Source: an uncultured Bacteroidales bacterium
GTDB lineage: Bacteria > Bacteroidota > Bacteroidia > Bacteroidales > P3
DNA: 64,000 nt
Assembly (NCBI GenBank): GCA_900315935.1
Contig: ONBB01000005.1
Coordinates: forward strand, 1-64,000
Direction of reading: 5' to 3'
Under the pieces are notes generated by a model, which was given only the letters and a program-made list of their open reading frames with translations, searched no databases and was not told the origin of the DNA. Positions 17,782-25,315 of this stretch are shown here, in pieces. The number at the start of each line of letters is the position of its first letter. Position 1 is the first letter of the stretch. A program made the position numbers and the translations under genes.

Positions 17782-17789
17782 CAAATATA
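17782..17789 (-). promoter_or_regulatory. -7 box of the FISUMP lipoprotein gene
   Basis: TATATTTG on the minus strand, about 30 bp before the ATG. Confidence 0.5.
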
Positions 17790-17976
17790 CACAAAATCCA
17801 CGAAATAGACACAGCATACATGATTTTCTTTACCAAACCACTAATTATCAAAAGTTTACCATTAACCAAATTACGGGTAATTCCTAATAATTCATGTTTT
17901 CTCAATAGGAAATAGACGAAAAATATTCGGAATGAACAGTTTTTTTTGAGGTGCGGGCAATAAAAGCCCCTTTTTG

Positions 17977-17984
17977 TAGTTTTG
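17977..17984 (+). promoter_or_regulatory. -7 box of yajC
   Basis: TAGTTTTG on the plus strand, 35 bp before the yajC ATG. Confidence 0.5.
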
Positions 17985-18019
17985 GGTAGGCATTTCAGAA
18001 CGAAAAAAAAGAAAGAAAT

Positions 18020-18301
18020 ATGATACTGTTAGACATTTCCAACGGCTGGAAGACAGCCATTATGGTGGTGGCACTGATAGCGGTGTTCTACCTGTTTATG
18101 ATCCGCCCGCAGAGCCAGAAGGCCAAGAAAGAACAAGCCTACCGCGACAGCCTCCAGAAGGGCGACCGCCTGATGACCGCCGGCGGCATCCACGTTACAT
18201 TCGTCAGCCGCGAGGGCGCCATGGCCACCGTCGAGGCCGCACAGGGCTGCCGCATGAAGGTGCAGCTGGCCACCCTGCAGCCTGTGCCGGAGAGAAAGTA
18301 A
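18020..18301 (+). CDS. yajC: Preprotein translocase subunit YajC
   Basis: Small inner-membrane accessory of the Sec translocase, normally working with SecDF. The 93-residue protein has one N-terminal membrane helix (WKTAIMVVALIAVFYLFMI) followed by the typical RPQSQKAKKEQAYRDSLQKGD and LMTAGGIHVTFVSREG, then a small beta domain. Length and layout match the family. It stands alone here; secDF is not visible. A separate promoter for the TetR gene lies downstream, so it is probably monocistronic. Confidence 0.92.
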   Translation: MILLDISNGWKTAIMVVALIAVFYLFMIRPQSQKAKKEQAYRDSLQKGDRLMTAGGIHVTFVSREGAMATVEAAQGCRMKVQLATLQPVPERK

Positions 18302-18365
18302 TCACCAGAAATAGTGATTTTCGTAAAAACTTGGAAAACTTTTGTAGTTTTCCAAGTTTTCTTTG

Positions 18366-18373
18366 TATTTTTG
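18366..18373 (+). promoter_or_regulatory. -7 box of the TetR-efflux operon
   Basis: TATTTTTG followed by C, about 70 bp before the TetR ATG at 18445. The repressor would be expected to bind near here. Confidence 0.6.
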
Positions 18374-18444
18374 CATCTTCCAAAACAGGAAACCAAAGCC
18401 GGATAGACAATGGCAACCATTTAACAAACAACGAGATAAGAAAA

Positions 18445-19095
18445 ATGTCATCGGAAGAGAACAGGACGAAAATTGTGGAAACCGCGCTGCAGATGTTCAG
18501 TTCGCGCGGCTGCAAGGGCGTTACGATGGACGACATCGCGGCGGCGATGCACATGTCGAAACGCACCCTCTACGAGACCTTCTCCAACAAGGAGGAGTTG
18601 CTGGCCGAGTGCCTGATGCGGGTGCACGACAGTGTGGGTGCCCTGCACCGCGAAGTGCTCGGCAAGGTGGAGGAACCGATGCTGGTGGCCATGTACATGC
18701 TGCGCGCCAATGTGGACTTCAACCACAAACACCACCGCCTCATCGAGGAGGCCGAACGCTACTACCCCGACATCCACGACCGCTTCTTCAAGGTCCACAC
18801 CGAGGCATTCCGCGGCATGGTGGCACACGGCATCGACTACCTAAACGAGCACCACTACCTGCGCCCCGACGCCGACCTCAAGGTGGCCGTCGACTTCCTC
18901 TGCCGCCAGATACAGAGCCGGCGCATGTCCGAGGTGTCGGACCCGCAAAGCTACAAGCAGCAGCTGGGCGAAATATGCTTCACCTATATGCGAGGCTTGA
19001 TGACCACCGAAACCATCGCGCGCTACGAACGCTCCGAACCACGATTCCGCCAGATGCTGGAGGAACTGAAACTTGACAACCACTTTTTAAAATAA
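18445..19095 (+). CDS. TetR-family regulator of the efflux operon
   Basis: A 216-residue DNA-binding repressor type. The N-terminal HTH is typical (RTKIVETALQMFSSRGCKGVTMDDIAAAMHMSKRTLYETFSNKEELL, residues 6-52), followed by an all-helical ligand-binding part. It is directly upstream of TolC, adaptor and RND genes on the same strand, 13 bp from TolC, so it probably represses its own operon and responds to a pump substrate. The ATG at 18445 is chosen because the promoter box lies at 18366 and the HTH then begins at the usual place. Confidence 0.88.
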   Translation: MSSEENRTKIVETALQMFSSRGCKGVTMDDIAAAMHMSKRTLYETFSNKEELLAECLMRVHDSVGALHREVLGKVEEPMLVAMYMLRANVDFNHKHHRLIEEAERYYPDIHDRFFKVHTEAFRGMVAHGIDYLNEHHYLRPDADLKVAVDFLCRQIQSRRMSEVSDPQSYKQQLGEICFTYMRGLMTTETIARYERSEPRFRQMLEELKLDNHFLK

Positions 19096-19108
19096 TACAT
19101 TATAATAT

Positions 19109-20410
19109 ATGAAACTGAAAAGACTGACACTGACTGTGGCGCTGGCGGCGCTGGCCCTTGGGGCGGCGGCGCAGGAGCGCCAGACCCTGAGGCTGAGCCT
19201 CGCGGAGGCGCAGCAGTACGCCGTGGAGCACAACGCGGCCATGCAAAATGCCACCCTCGAGGTGAAGAAAGCCGAGCTCGAACGCTGGAAAACCCTCAGC
19301 ACCATGCTGCCACAGGTGAAAGCCACCTTCGACTACCAGAACATGCTGGGCTACGAGATGGAGATGGGCATGGGCGGCATGACCGTCAAGATACCGCTCA
19401 ACCCCAACGGCACCTTCGGCGTGAACGCCGCCGTGGCGCTCACCGGCGCACAGGTGGTGGGCACCATGCTGCAGAGCCTGGCCGTGGAGATGACCGACCT
19501 CAGCCGCCAGCAGACCGAGCAGCAGACCCGCGCACAGGTGAAGAACGTATACGTGTCGCACCTGGTGATGCAGCAAACCATCGGCCTGCTCGACTCGAGT
19601 CTGGCCAACCTCGAAAGCCTTGCCGCCACCAGCCAGGCCGCCGTCGACGTGGGCGCCGCCGAGCAGGTGGACGCCGACAAGCTGCAAGTGCAGGTGGCCT
19701 CCCTCCGCAGCAGCATCAACAGCACCAAGCGCTCGCTGCAGGTGCTCAAAAACTCGCTCCTGCTGCAACTGGGTGCCGACGCCGACACCGAACTGGAACT
19801 GACCACCGGGATGGAGGAGATACTGAACGTCGACGATGCCGCCCGCCTGATGCAGGAACCGTTCCACCTGGAGAACAACTACGACTACCAGCTGCTGGCC
19901 AAGAGCGAAGAGCTGGGCAAGCGGCAGGTCAACATGGCATGGATGGACCTGCTGCCCACCGTGGCCCTCTTCTACCAGTACAGCGCCAAGACCTACTTCG
20001 GCAAGGATGCCGGCATGAATATGACGCCGCCCAGTATGATCGGTGCCAGCGTCAGCCTGCCCCTCTTCACCAGCGGCAGCCGCACGGCCAATATCAAGAG
20101 CGCGCGCATTGCCCTGCAAGAGACGCAGAACAGCCGCCGCCAGGCCGAGGACGGCCTGCGCCTGCAGTACAACCAGCTGCGCTACGACCTCGCCTCCGCC
20201 CTCGAGAACTACGACATCCAGAGCCGCAACCTGGAGGTTACGCAACGCGTATTCGCCAGCCTCTCGGAAAAATACAAATACGGCCGCGCCAGCAGCCTCG
20301 AGCTGACCACCGCCAGCACCGACATCATCTCCGCCCAGAGCAACTACATACAGGCCGTGATGAGTGTCATCAGCGCGCAGGTGGCGCTGGAGAACCTATT
20401 AAACAAATAG
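19109..20410 (+). CDS. TolC-family outer membrane efflux protein
   Basis: Outer-membrane channel of a tripartite pump. A 433-residue protein with a signal peptide (residues 1-21, ...GAAAQE) and two OEP repeats made of long helices and strands. Typical sections: LRLSLAEAQQYAVEHNAAMQNA at the start and EKYKYGRASSLELTTASTDIISAQSNYIQAVM near the end. It is the first structural gene of the TetR operon. A 7-bp repeat array separates it from the adaptor gene, and its stop codon TAG touches the array. Confidence 0.9.
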   Translation: MKLKRLTLTVALAALALGAAAQERQTLRLSLAEAQQYAVEHNAAMQNATLEVKKAELERWKTLSTMLPQVKATFDYQNMLGYEMEMGMGGMTVKIPLNPNGTFGVNAAVALTGAQVVGTMLQSLAVEMTDLSRQQTEQQTRAQVKNVYVSHLVMQQTIGLLDSSLANLESLAATSQAAVDVGAAEQVDADKLQVQVASLRSSINSTKRSLQVLKNSLLLQLGADADTELELTTGMEEILNVDDAARLMQEPFHLENNYDYQLLAKSEELGKRQVNMAWMDLLPTVALFYQYSAKTYFGKDAGMNMTPPSMIGASVSLPLFTSGSRTANIKSARIALQETQNSRRQAEDGLRLQYNQLRYDLASALENYDIQSRNLEVTQRVFASLSEKYKYGRASSLELTTASTDIISAQSNYIQAVMSVISAQVALENLLNK

Positions 20411-20464
20411 TTAAGAGTTAAGAGTTAAGAGTTAAGAGTTAAGAGTTAAGAATTAAGAGTTATA
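20410..20464. repeat. 7-bp repeat array before the adaptor gene
   Basis: Six perfect GTTAAGA units plus one ATTAAGA lie between the TolC stop and the adaptor ATG (20470). Copy-number change would alter leader length by 7 bp per unit just before the start codon. Confidence 0.9.
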
Positions 20465-20469
20465 AATAT

Positions 20470-21501
20470 ATGAATAAAACAATTCGCACCGCAATGATTA
20501 TTGCCGCTGTCGCAAGCTTAGTAGGCTGCGGCGGCAAGGGTGGCGAAAAAGCCGCCACCACCACCAAGAAAGAGGCCGAAAAGGTGAAAGTGATGACCCT
20601 CGCCAGCGAGCGCATCGCCAAAACCCTCGAATTGAGCTCGACCCTCGAAGGCTACGAGACGATGAACATCTCGCCCAGCGTAACGGGCCACATCGAGCAC
20701 ATCTACGTCCAGGTGGGCTCGCGCGTGGGCAAGGGCACCCTGCTCGTCCGCATGGACCAGACCCAGCTCAACACCACCCGCATCAACCTCGCCAGCACCA
20801 AGACCGAGCTGGACCGTGTAACGGCACTGAAAGCCACAGGCTCGGTCAGCCAGCAGGTCTACGACCAGACCAAGGCCGCCTACGACCAGCTGGCCGAGAG
20901 CGAGCGTTTCCTCGAGGAAAACACCTTCGTCAAGGCCCAGTTCGGCGGCGTCATCAGCGCCAAGAACTACGAGGACGGCGAGATGTATGCCGGCCAGCCC
21001 ATCCTCACCCTCACCCAAATCAGCCGCCTCAAGGCCATCATCAACATCCCCGAGACCTACTTCCCGCTGGTGAAGCAGGGCATGAAGGTGGACATCGAGA
21101 GCGACATCTACCCCGGTCAGTCATTCCAGGGTACCATCGAAATCGTCTACCCCACCATCGACCCGCAGAGCCACACCTTCCAGGCCAAGCTCAACATACC
21201 CAACAGCGGCGAAAAGATACGCCCCGGCATGTATGTCCGCACCCGCCTGGGCGTGGGCGAAGTGGATGCCATCGTGGTGCCATACCAGAGCGTGCTGAAG
21301 CTCACCGGAAGCAATGACCGCTACGTCTTCGTGGCCGACGGCACCACCGCCCGCCGTGTGGCCGTTACCCTCGGCCAGCGCTTCGACGACCGCATCGAAA
21401 TCATCCCCGTCGAAAACGGCGCACTGAAAGCCGGCGACCGCCTGGTGGTTACCGGACAGGCACGCCTGGTCGACGGCGACAACCTTGAAATCGTTGAATA
21501 A
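20470..21501 (+). CDS. RND efflux periplasmic adaptor (membrane fusion) lipoprotein
   Basis: Connects the RND permease to the TolC channel. A 343-residue protein with lipobox LVGC (Cys19). Then come the first strands of the barrel-sandwich domain (SPSVTGHIEHIYVQVGSRVGKGTLLVRMDQ), a short helical hairpin (residues about 100-150), FVKAQFGGVISAKNYEDGEMYAGQPILTL, and the beta-barrel and membrane-proximal domains (FQGTIEIVYPTIDPQSHTF; GMYVRTRLGVGEVDAIVVP). Gene order TolC-adaptor-RND is standard for this phylum. Confidence 0.92.
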   Translation: MNKTIRTAMIIAAVASLVGCGGKGGEKAATTTKKEAEKVKVMTLASERIAKTLELSSTLEGYETMNISPSVTGHIEHIYVQVGSRVGKGTLLVRMDQTQLNTTRINLASTKTELDRVTALKATGSVSQQVYDQTKAAYDQLAESERFLEENTFVKAQFGGVISAKNYEDGEMYAGQPILTLTQISRLKAIINIPETYFPLVKQGMKVDIESDIYPGQSFQGTIEIVYPTIDPQSHTFQAKLNIPNSGEKIRPGMYVRTRLGVGEVDAIVVPYQSVLKLTGSNDRYVFVADGTTARRVAVTLGQRFDDRIEIIPVENGALKAGDRLVVTGQARLVDGDNLEIVE

Positions 21502-21519
21502 ACATTGAGTATTTAGGAG

Positions 21520-21615
21520 ACAGTAGTTAAGGAGTTAAGACAATAGATTCCGCTGCAAGCAATGCGCATCAAAAGACACCTGTCTTAACTACATAACTCC
21601 TTATCTACTTAACTA
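21520..21615. repeat. Palindromic intergenic element before the RND gene
   Basis: Left arm AGTAGTTAAGGAGTTAAGACA (21522-21542) pairs with TGTCTTAACT... (21581 on), which continues with TTATCTACTTAACT. It ends 17 bp before the RND ATG. A related copy occupies the same position before the next gene (24825-24917). Confidence 0.8.
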
Positions 21616-21631
21616 CCAAAAAAGAAGCAAC

Positions 21632-24600
21632 ATGGCAATTTACAAGACAGCTATCAACAAGCCCATCACCACAGGCTTGATATTCGTGGCCGTCATCGTG
21701 CTGGGACTCTTCTCCCTCTCGCGCCTGCCCATCGACCAGATGCCCGAGATGGACCCGCCCTACGTAACGGTGATGACCACCTACGCCGGCGCCAACGCCA
21801 GCGACATCGAGACCAACATCACCAAGATACTCGAGAACTCGCTCAACTCGGTTGACGGACTGAAGAACATCACCTCCAACTCGAGGGACAACATTTCGGT
21901 CGTAACGCTCGAATTCGAGTGGGGCAGCAACATCGACGAGGCTCTGAACGACATACGCTCCTACGTGGACCTTATCTTCGACAACCTGCCCGACGGTGTG
22001 AGCCGACCCATGATACTGAAGCTCAACTCCTCGGCCATGCCCATCATGGTCTACGGCTTCACGGCCAAGGAGAGCTACTCGGGCCTGGACCGCATACTGG
22101 AGGACAACGTGGTCAACGAGCTCAACCGCATCGACGGCATCGGCAACATCACTGTCAGTGGCGCTCCCCAGCGCTACGTCTACATCGACCTCGACCCCAA
22201 GCAGCTGGACGCCTACGGCATCAGCCTCGAACAGGTGGGTCAGGCCATCAGCGCCAACAACCTGGACCTGGCCTCCGGCACCGTCAAGATGGGCAAGGAG
22301 CAGTATCAGATGCGCGTCAAGGGTGAATACATCGAGAGCTCGGAAATAGCCGACATCGCCGTCGCCACCACCATGCTGGGCAAGCAGGTCTTTGTACGCG
22401 ACCTAGCCACCGTGCGCGATACCATCAAAGACCTCTCGCTCGACGAGAAAATCAACGGCCGCGACGGCGGACGCCTCATCATCACCAAGCAGACCGGCGC
22501 CAATACCGTGGCCATCGCCCGCCAGGTGAAGGCACAGATGGAAACCATACAGAAGACCTTGCCGCCCGACATCGAGGCTACCCTCATCCGCGACGGCTCG
22601 GAGGAAATCGTCAACGCCATCAACGGTCTCACCGAAAGTATCTTCTACGCCCTGCTCTTCGTGGTGCTGGTGGTGCTGGTGTTCCTCGGAAACTGGCGCG
22701 CCACCGTCATCATCGCCCTCACCATCCCCATCTCGCTAGTTACCTCGTTTATCTACCTGCTGCTGGCCGACAGCTCGCTCAACATCATTTCGCTGGCCTC
22801 GCTGACCGTGGCCATCGGTATGGTGGTGGACGACGCCATCGTGGTCTTGGAGAACATCTCGAAACACATCGACCGCGGCGAGAACCCGCGCGAGGCCGCC
22901 ATCTGCGCTACCAACGAGGTGTGGACCTCGGTCATTGCCACCACGCTGGTACTTGTGGCCGTGTTCGTGCCGCTGACCATGCTGCCTGGCATGATGGGTA
23001 TCTTTATGAAAGAGATGGGCTGGATTATCACCATCGTGGTCTGCGTATCCACCGGCGCCGCCATAACCCTCATCCCCATGCTCTCCAGCAAGATGCTCAA
23101 GGAGCGCCCCTTCTTCTTCAAGAAAGAGGAGGAGGAAGCCTACCAGGCCAAGCGCGAGCGCAACTTCTACAACCGTACCGTAACCCGCGCCTTCAACTCC
23201 CTCGACGCCGCCTACGCCAACCTGCTGCGCTGGTGCCTGGGCCACAAGCGCATCACCCTCCTCATCGCCCCGGCATTCTTCATCCTATCCCTCATGCCCC
23301 TCTTCAGCGGATCCATCGGCATGGACTTCATGAAGGAGCAGGACAACGGCAACATCAGCGTCAGCGCCGAGCTACAGCGCGGCACCCGCATTGAGGAGAC
23401 CCTCAAGACCGCCCGCCACATGGAGGAGGACATCTACCGCATACTCGGCGACGAGGTGCTGGTGGTCTCCACCTCGGCAGGCTCGAACGACGACGCAGGC
23501 TTCGCCGCACTCTTCAACTCCACCACCAACAACAAGATATCCATGTCCATCCGCTGCACCAAGAAATACCACCGCGAGGAGACCATCTTCCAGATGCAGG
23601 AGAAGCTGCGCCGCTGCTTCGCCGAGTATCCCGAGCTGGTAACCTTCCAGGTGAATCAGGGCGGCATGATGGGTGGCGGCAGCAACAACTCGCTGGCCGT
23701 GGAGATATACGGCTACGACTTCGACCAAACCACCAACTTCACCCAGGAGCTCCGCAAGCGCATCGAGCAGAATGTGCCCGGTGCCCGCGATACCAAGGTG
23801 AGCCGCGACGAGGACCGTGCCGAGTTGAAAATCACCTTCGACAAGCAGAAACTGGCTCTCCACGGGCTGAACGGCTCCACCGTGGCCCTGTATGTGCGCA
23901 ATCGCGTCAACGGCATGACCGCCGGCTACCTCAAGGAGGACGGCGAGGAGTACAACATAGTGGTGCGCCTGCGCGAGGAGTACCGCTCCTCCATCTCCGA
24001 CATCGAGCAGCTCTCCATCCCCACACCCACTGGTAAACTTATCAAGCTCAACGAGCTGGCCCGCATCGAAGAATACTGGTGCCCGCCCACCATCGAACGC
24101 AAGAACCGCCAGCGCTACCTCACCCTCACGGTGATGCCCTTCAACACCTCGCTCCAGGAACTGGCGCACAACGTGCAGCATGAAATCGACCAGATGACTG
24201 TTCCCTCGGACATCCACTATGCCCTGGCCGGCAGTTACAAGGACCAGCAGGATTCCAGCCGCGACATGCTGCTGCTCGGCCTGCTCATCATGATGCTGGT
24301 ATACATCGTCATGGCTTCGCAGTTCGAGTCCTTCGCTAAACCCTTCATCATCATGTTCTCCATCCCCTTCGCCATTAGCGGCGTGGTGCTCATGATGTTC
24401 ATCACGGGCAACAACATCGACATGATTGGCCTCCTGGGCCTGATTCTGCTCATCGGCATCGTGGTGAAGAACGGCATCGTGCTGGTGGACTACATCAACC
24501 TGCTGCGCGAACGTGGCATCGCCCTCAGCGAGGCCATCGCCCTCAGCGGACAGAGCCGTCTGCGCCCCGTGCTGATGACCGCCTTCACCACCATCCTGGG

Positions 24601-24814
24601 CATGATACCCATGGCCACATCCAACTCCGAAGGGTCAGAGCTGTGGACCACGATGGGTCTGGTGGTCATCGGCGGCCTCACCGTCTCCACCTTCGTAACC
24701 CTTATCGTCGTGCCCGTGCTTTACGGCGTATTCAACCGCCGCGGCGACATAGAGAAAAAGGAAAAAGAGCGCAAGAAGTTTGTATTTATGAATATTGAAC
24801 TGGAAGACAAGTAG
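21632..24814 (+). CDS. RND multidrug efflux permease (HAE1 type)
   Basis: Inner-membrane proton-driven transporter of hydrophobic compounds, the motor of the tripartite pump. At 1060 residues it matches AcrB/MexB. It begins with TM1 (ITTGLIFVAVIVLGLFSLSRLPIDQMPEMDPP), has the large periplasmic loops, and the proton-relay pair of Asp residues in TM4 (TVAIGMVVDDAIVVLENISKH). The C-terminal half repeats the pattern (LLGLILLIGIVVKNGIVLVDYINLLRERG, SRLRPVLMTAFTTILGMIPMA). Position after TetR, TolC and adaptor indicates regulated drug or bile-acid export; the substrate is unknown. Confidence 0.95.
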   Translation: MAIYKTAINKPITTGLIFVAVIVLGLFSLSRLPIDQMPEMDPPYVTVMTTYAGANASDIETNITKILENSLNSVDGLKNITSNSRDNISVVTLEFEWGSNIDEALNDIRSYVDLIFDNLPDGVSRPMILKLNSSAMPIMVYGFTAKESYSGLDRILEDNVVNELNRIDGIGNITVSGAPQRYVYIDLDPKQLDAYGISLEQVGQAISANNLDLASGTVKMGKEQYQMRVKGEYIESSEIADIAVATTMLGKQVFVRDLATVRDTIKDLSLDEKINGRDGGRLIITKQTGANTVAIARQVKAQMETIQKTLPPDIEATLIRDGSEEIVNAINGLTESIFYALLFVVLVVLVFLGNWRATVIIALTIPISLVTSFIYLLLADSSLNIISLASLTVAIGMVVDDAIVVLENISKHIDRGENPREAAICATNEVWTSVIATTLVLVAVFVPLTMLPGMMGIFMKEMGWIITIVVCVSTGAAITLIPMLSSKMLKERPFFFKKEEEEAYQAKRERNFYNRTVTRAFNSLDAAYANLLRWCLGHKRITLLIAPAFFILSLMPLFSGSIGMDFMKEQDNGNISVSAELQRGTRIEETLKTARHMEEDIYRILGDEVLVVSTSAGSNDDAGFAALFNSTTNNKISMSIRCTKKYHREETIFQMQEKLRRCFAEYPELVTFQVNQGGMMGGGSNNSLAVEIYGYDFDQTTNFTQELRKRIEQNVPGARDTKVSRDEDRAELKITFDKQKLALHGLNGSTVALYVRNRVNGMTAGYLKEDGEEYNIVVRLREEYRSSISDIEQLSIPTPTGKLIKLNELARIEEYWCPPTIERKNRQRYLTLTVMPFNTSLQELAHNVQHEIDQMTVPSDIHYALAGSYKDQQDSSRDMLLLGLLIMMLVYIVMASQFESFAKPFIIMFSIPFAISGVVLMMFITGNNIDMIGLLGLILLIGIVVKNGIVLVDYINLLRERGIALSEAIALSGQSRLRPVLMTAFTTILGMIPMATSNSEGSELWTTMGLVVIGGLTVSTFVTLIVVPVLYGVFNRRGDIEKKEKERKKFVFMNIELEDK

Positions 24815-24824
24815 TCAAGAAGAC

Positions 24825-24917
24825 GGTAGTTAAGTAGTCAAGACAATAGCTCCGGCAGCAGACAAGACGCGACATGAAACATTTGTCTTAACTACTTAAC
24901 TCCTTACCTACTTAACT
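24825..24917. repeat. Palindromic intergenic element before the PII-like gene
   Basis: GGTAGTTAAGTAGTCAAGACA pairs with TGTCTTAACTACTTAACTCC, which continues with TTACCTACTTAACT. It resembles the element at 21520-21615 in arms, spacing and distance to the next ATG. Confidence 0.8.
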
Positions 24918-24938
24918 CCCAAAAAAGGAAACAGAAAC

Positions 24939-25232
24939 ATGAAATCAGTCCTCATAGTCTACAACCAAGCCAACAACGAGCGTGTGGAGTATATGCTTGA
25001 CACGCTGGGCATCCGGGGCTTCACGCAGTGGGTCGATGTGCAGGGGCGCGGCAATGTGGCCGGCGACCCGCACCGCGGCACGCACACCTGGCCCGAAATG
25101 AACAACGCCATCCTCACCGTAGTGGACGACAGCAAGGTCGACGACCTGCTCACCGCTGTCCGCAAGCTGGACAAGCGCAACGAGGAGGTAGGCATCCGCG
25201 CTTTCGTCTGGACCGTCGACCGGATGGTCTGA
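24939..25232 (+). CDS. PII-like small protein at the end of the efflux operon
   Basis: A 97-residue protein with a ferredoxin-like/PII-type pattern: MKSVLIVYNQANNERVEYMLDTLGI, then a GRGNVAGDPHRGTHTWPEMNNAILTVVDD loop and a C-terminal strand (GIRAFVWTVDRMV). It lacks the uridylylation tyrosine loop of true GlnB. PII-like proteins appear beside some transporters and may sense a small molecule; regulating the pump is inference from operon position. It is followed by a strong terminator at 25245-25282. Confidence 0.75.
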   Translation: MKSVLIVYNQANNERVEYMLDTLGIRGFTQWVDVQGRGNVAGDPHRGTHTWPEMNNAILTVVDDSKVDDLLTAVRKLDKRNEEVGIRAFVWTVDRMV

Positions 25233-25244
25233 CAATCACTAAAG

Positions 25245-25282
25245 AAAAAAAACTGCGCACAAAAGTGCGCAGTTTTTTTTTT
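25245..25282. terminator. Bidirectional intrinsic terminator
   Basis: AACTGCGCAC-AAAA-GTGCGCAGTT flanked by A-run on the left and T-run on the right, so it can work for the efflux operon (+) and for ygiQ (-). Confidence 0.92.
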
Positions 25283-25315
25283 CGTATGGTAGGAGGTTAG
25301 GAGGGGAATGGAGAA

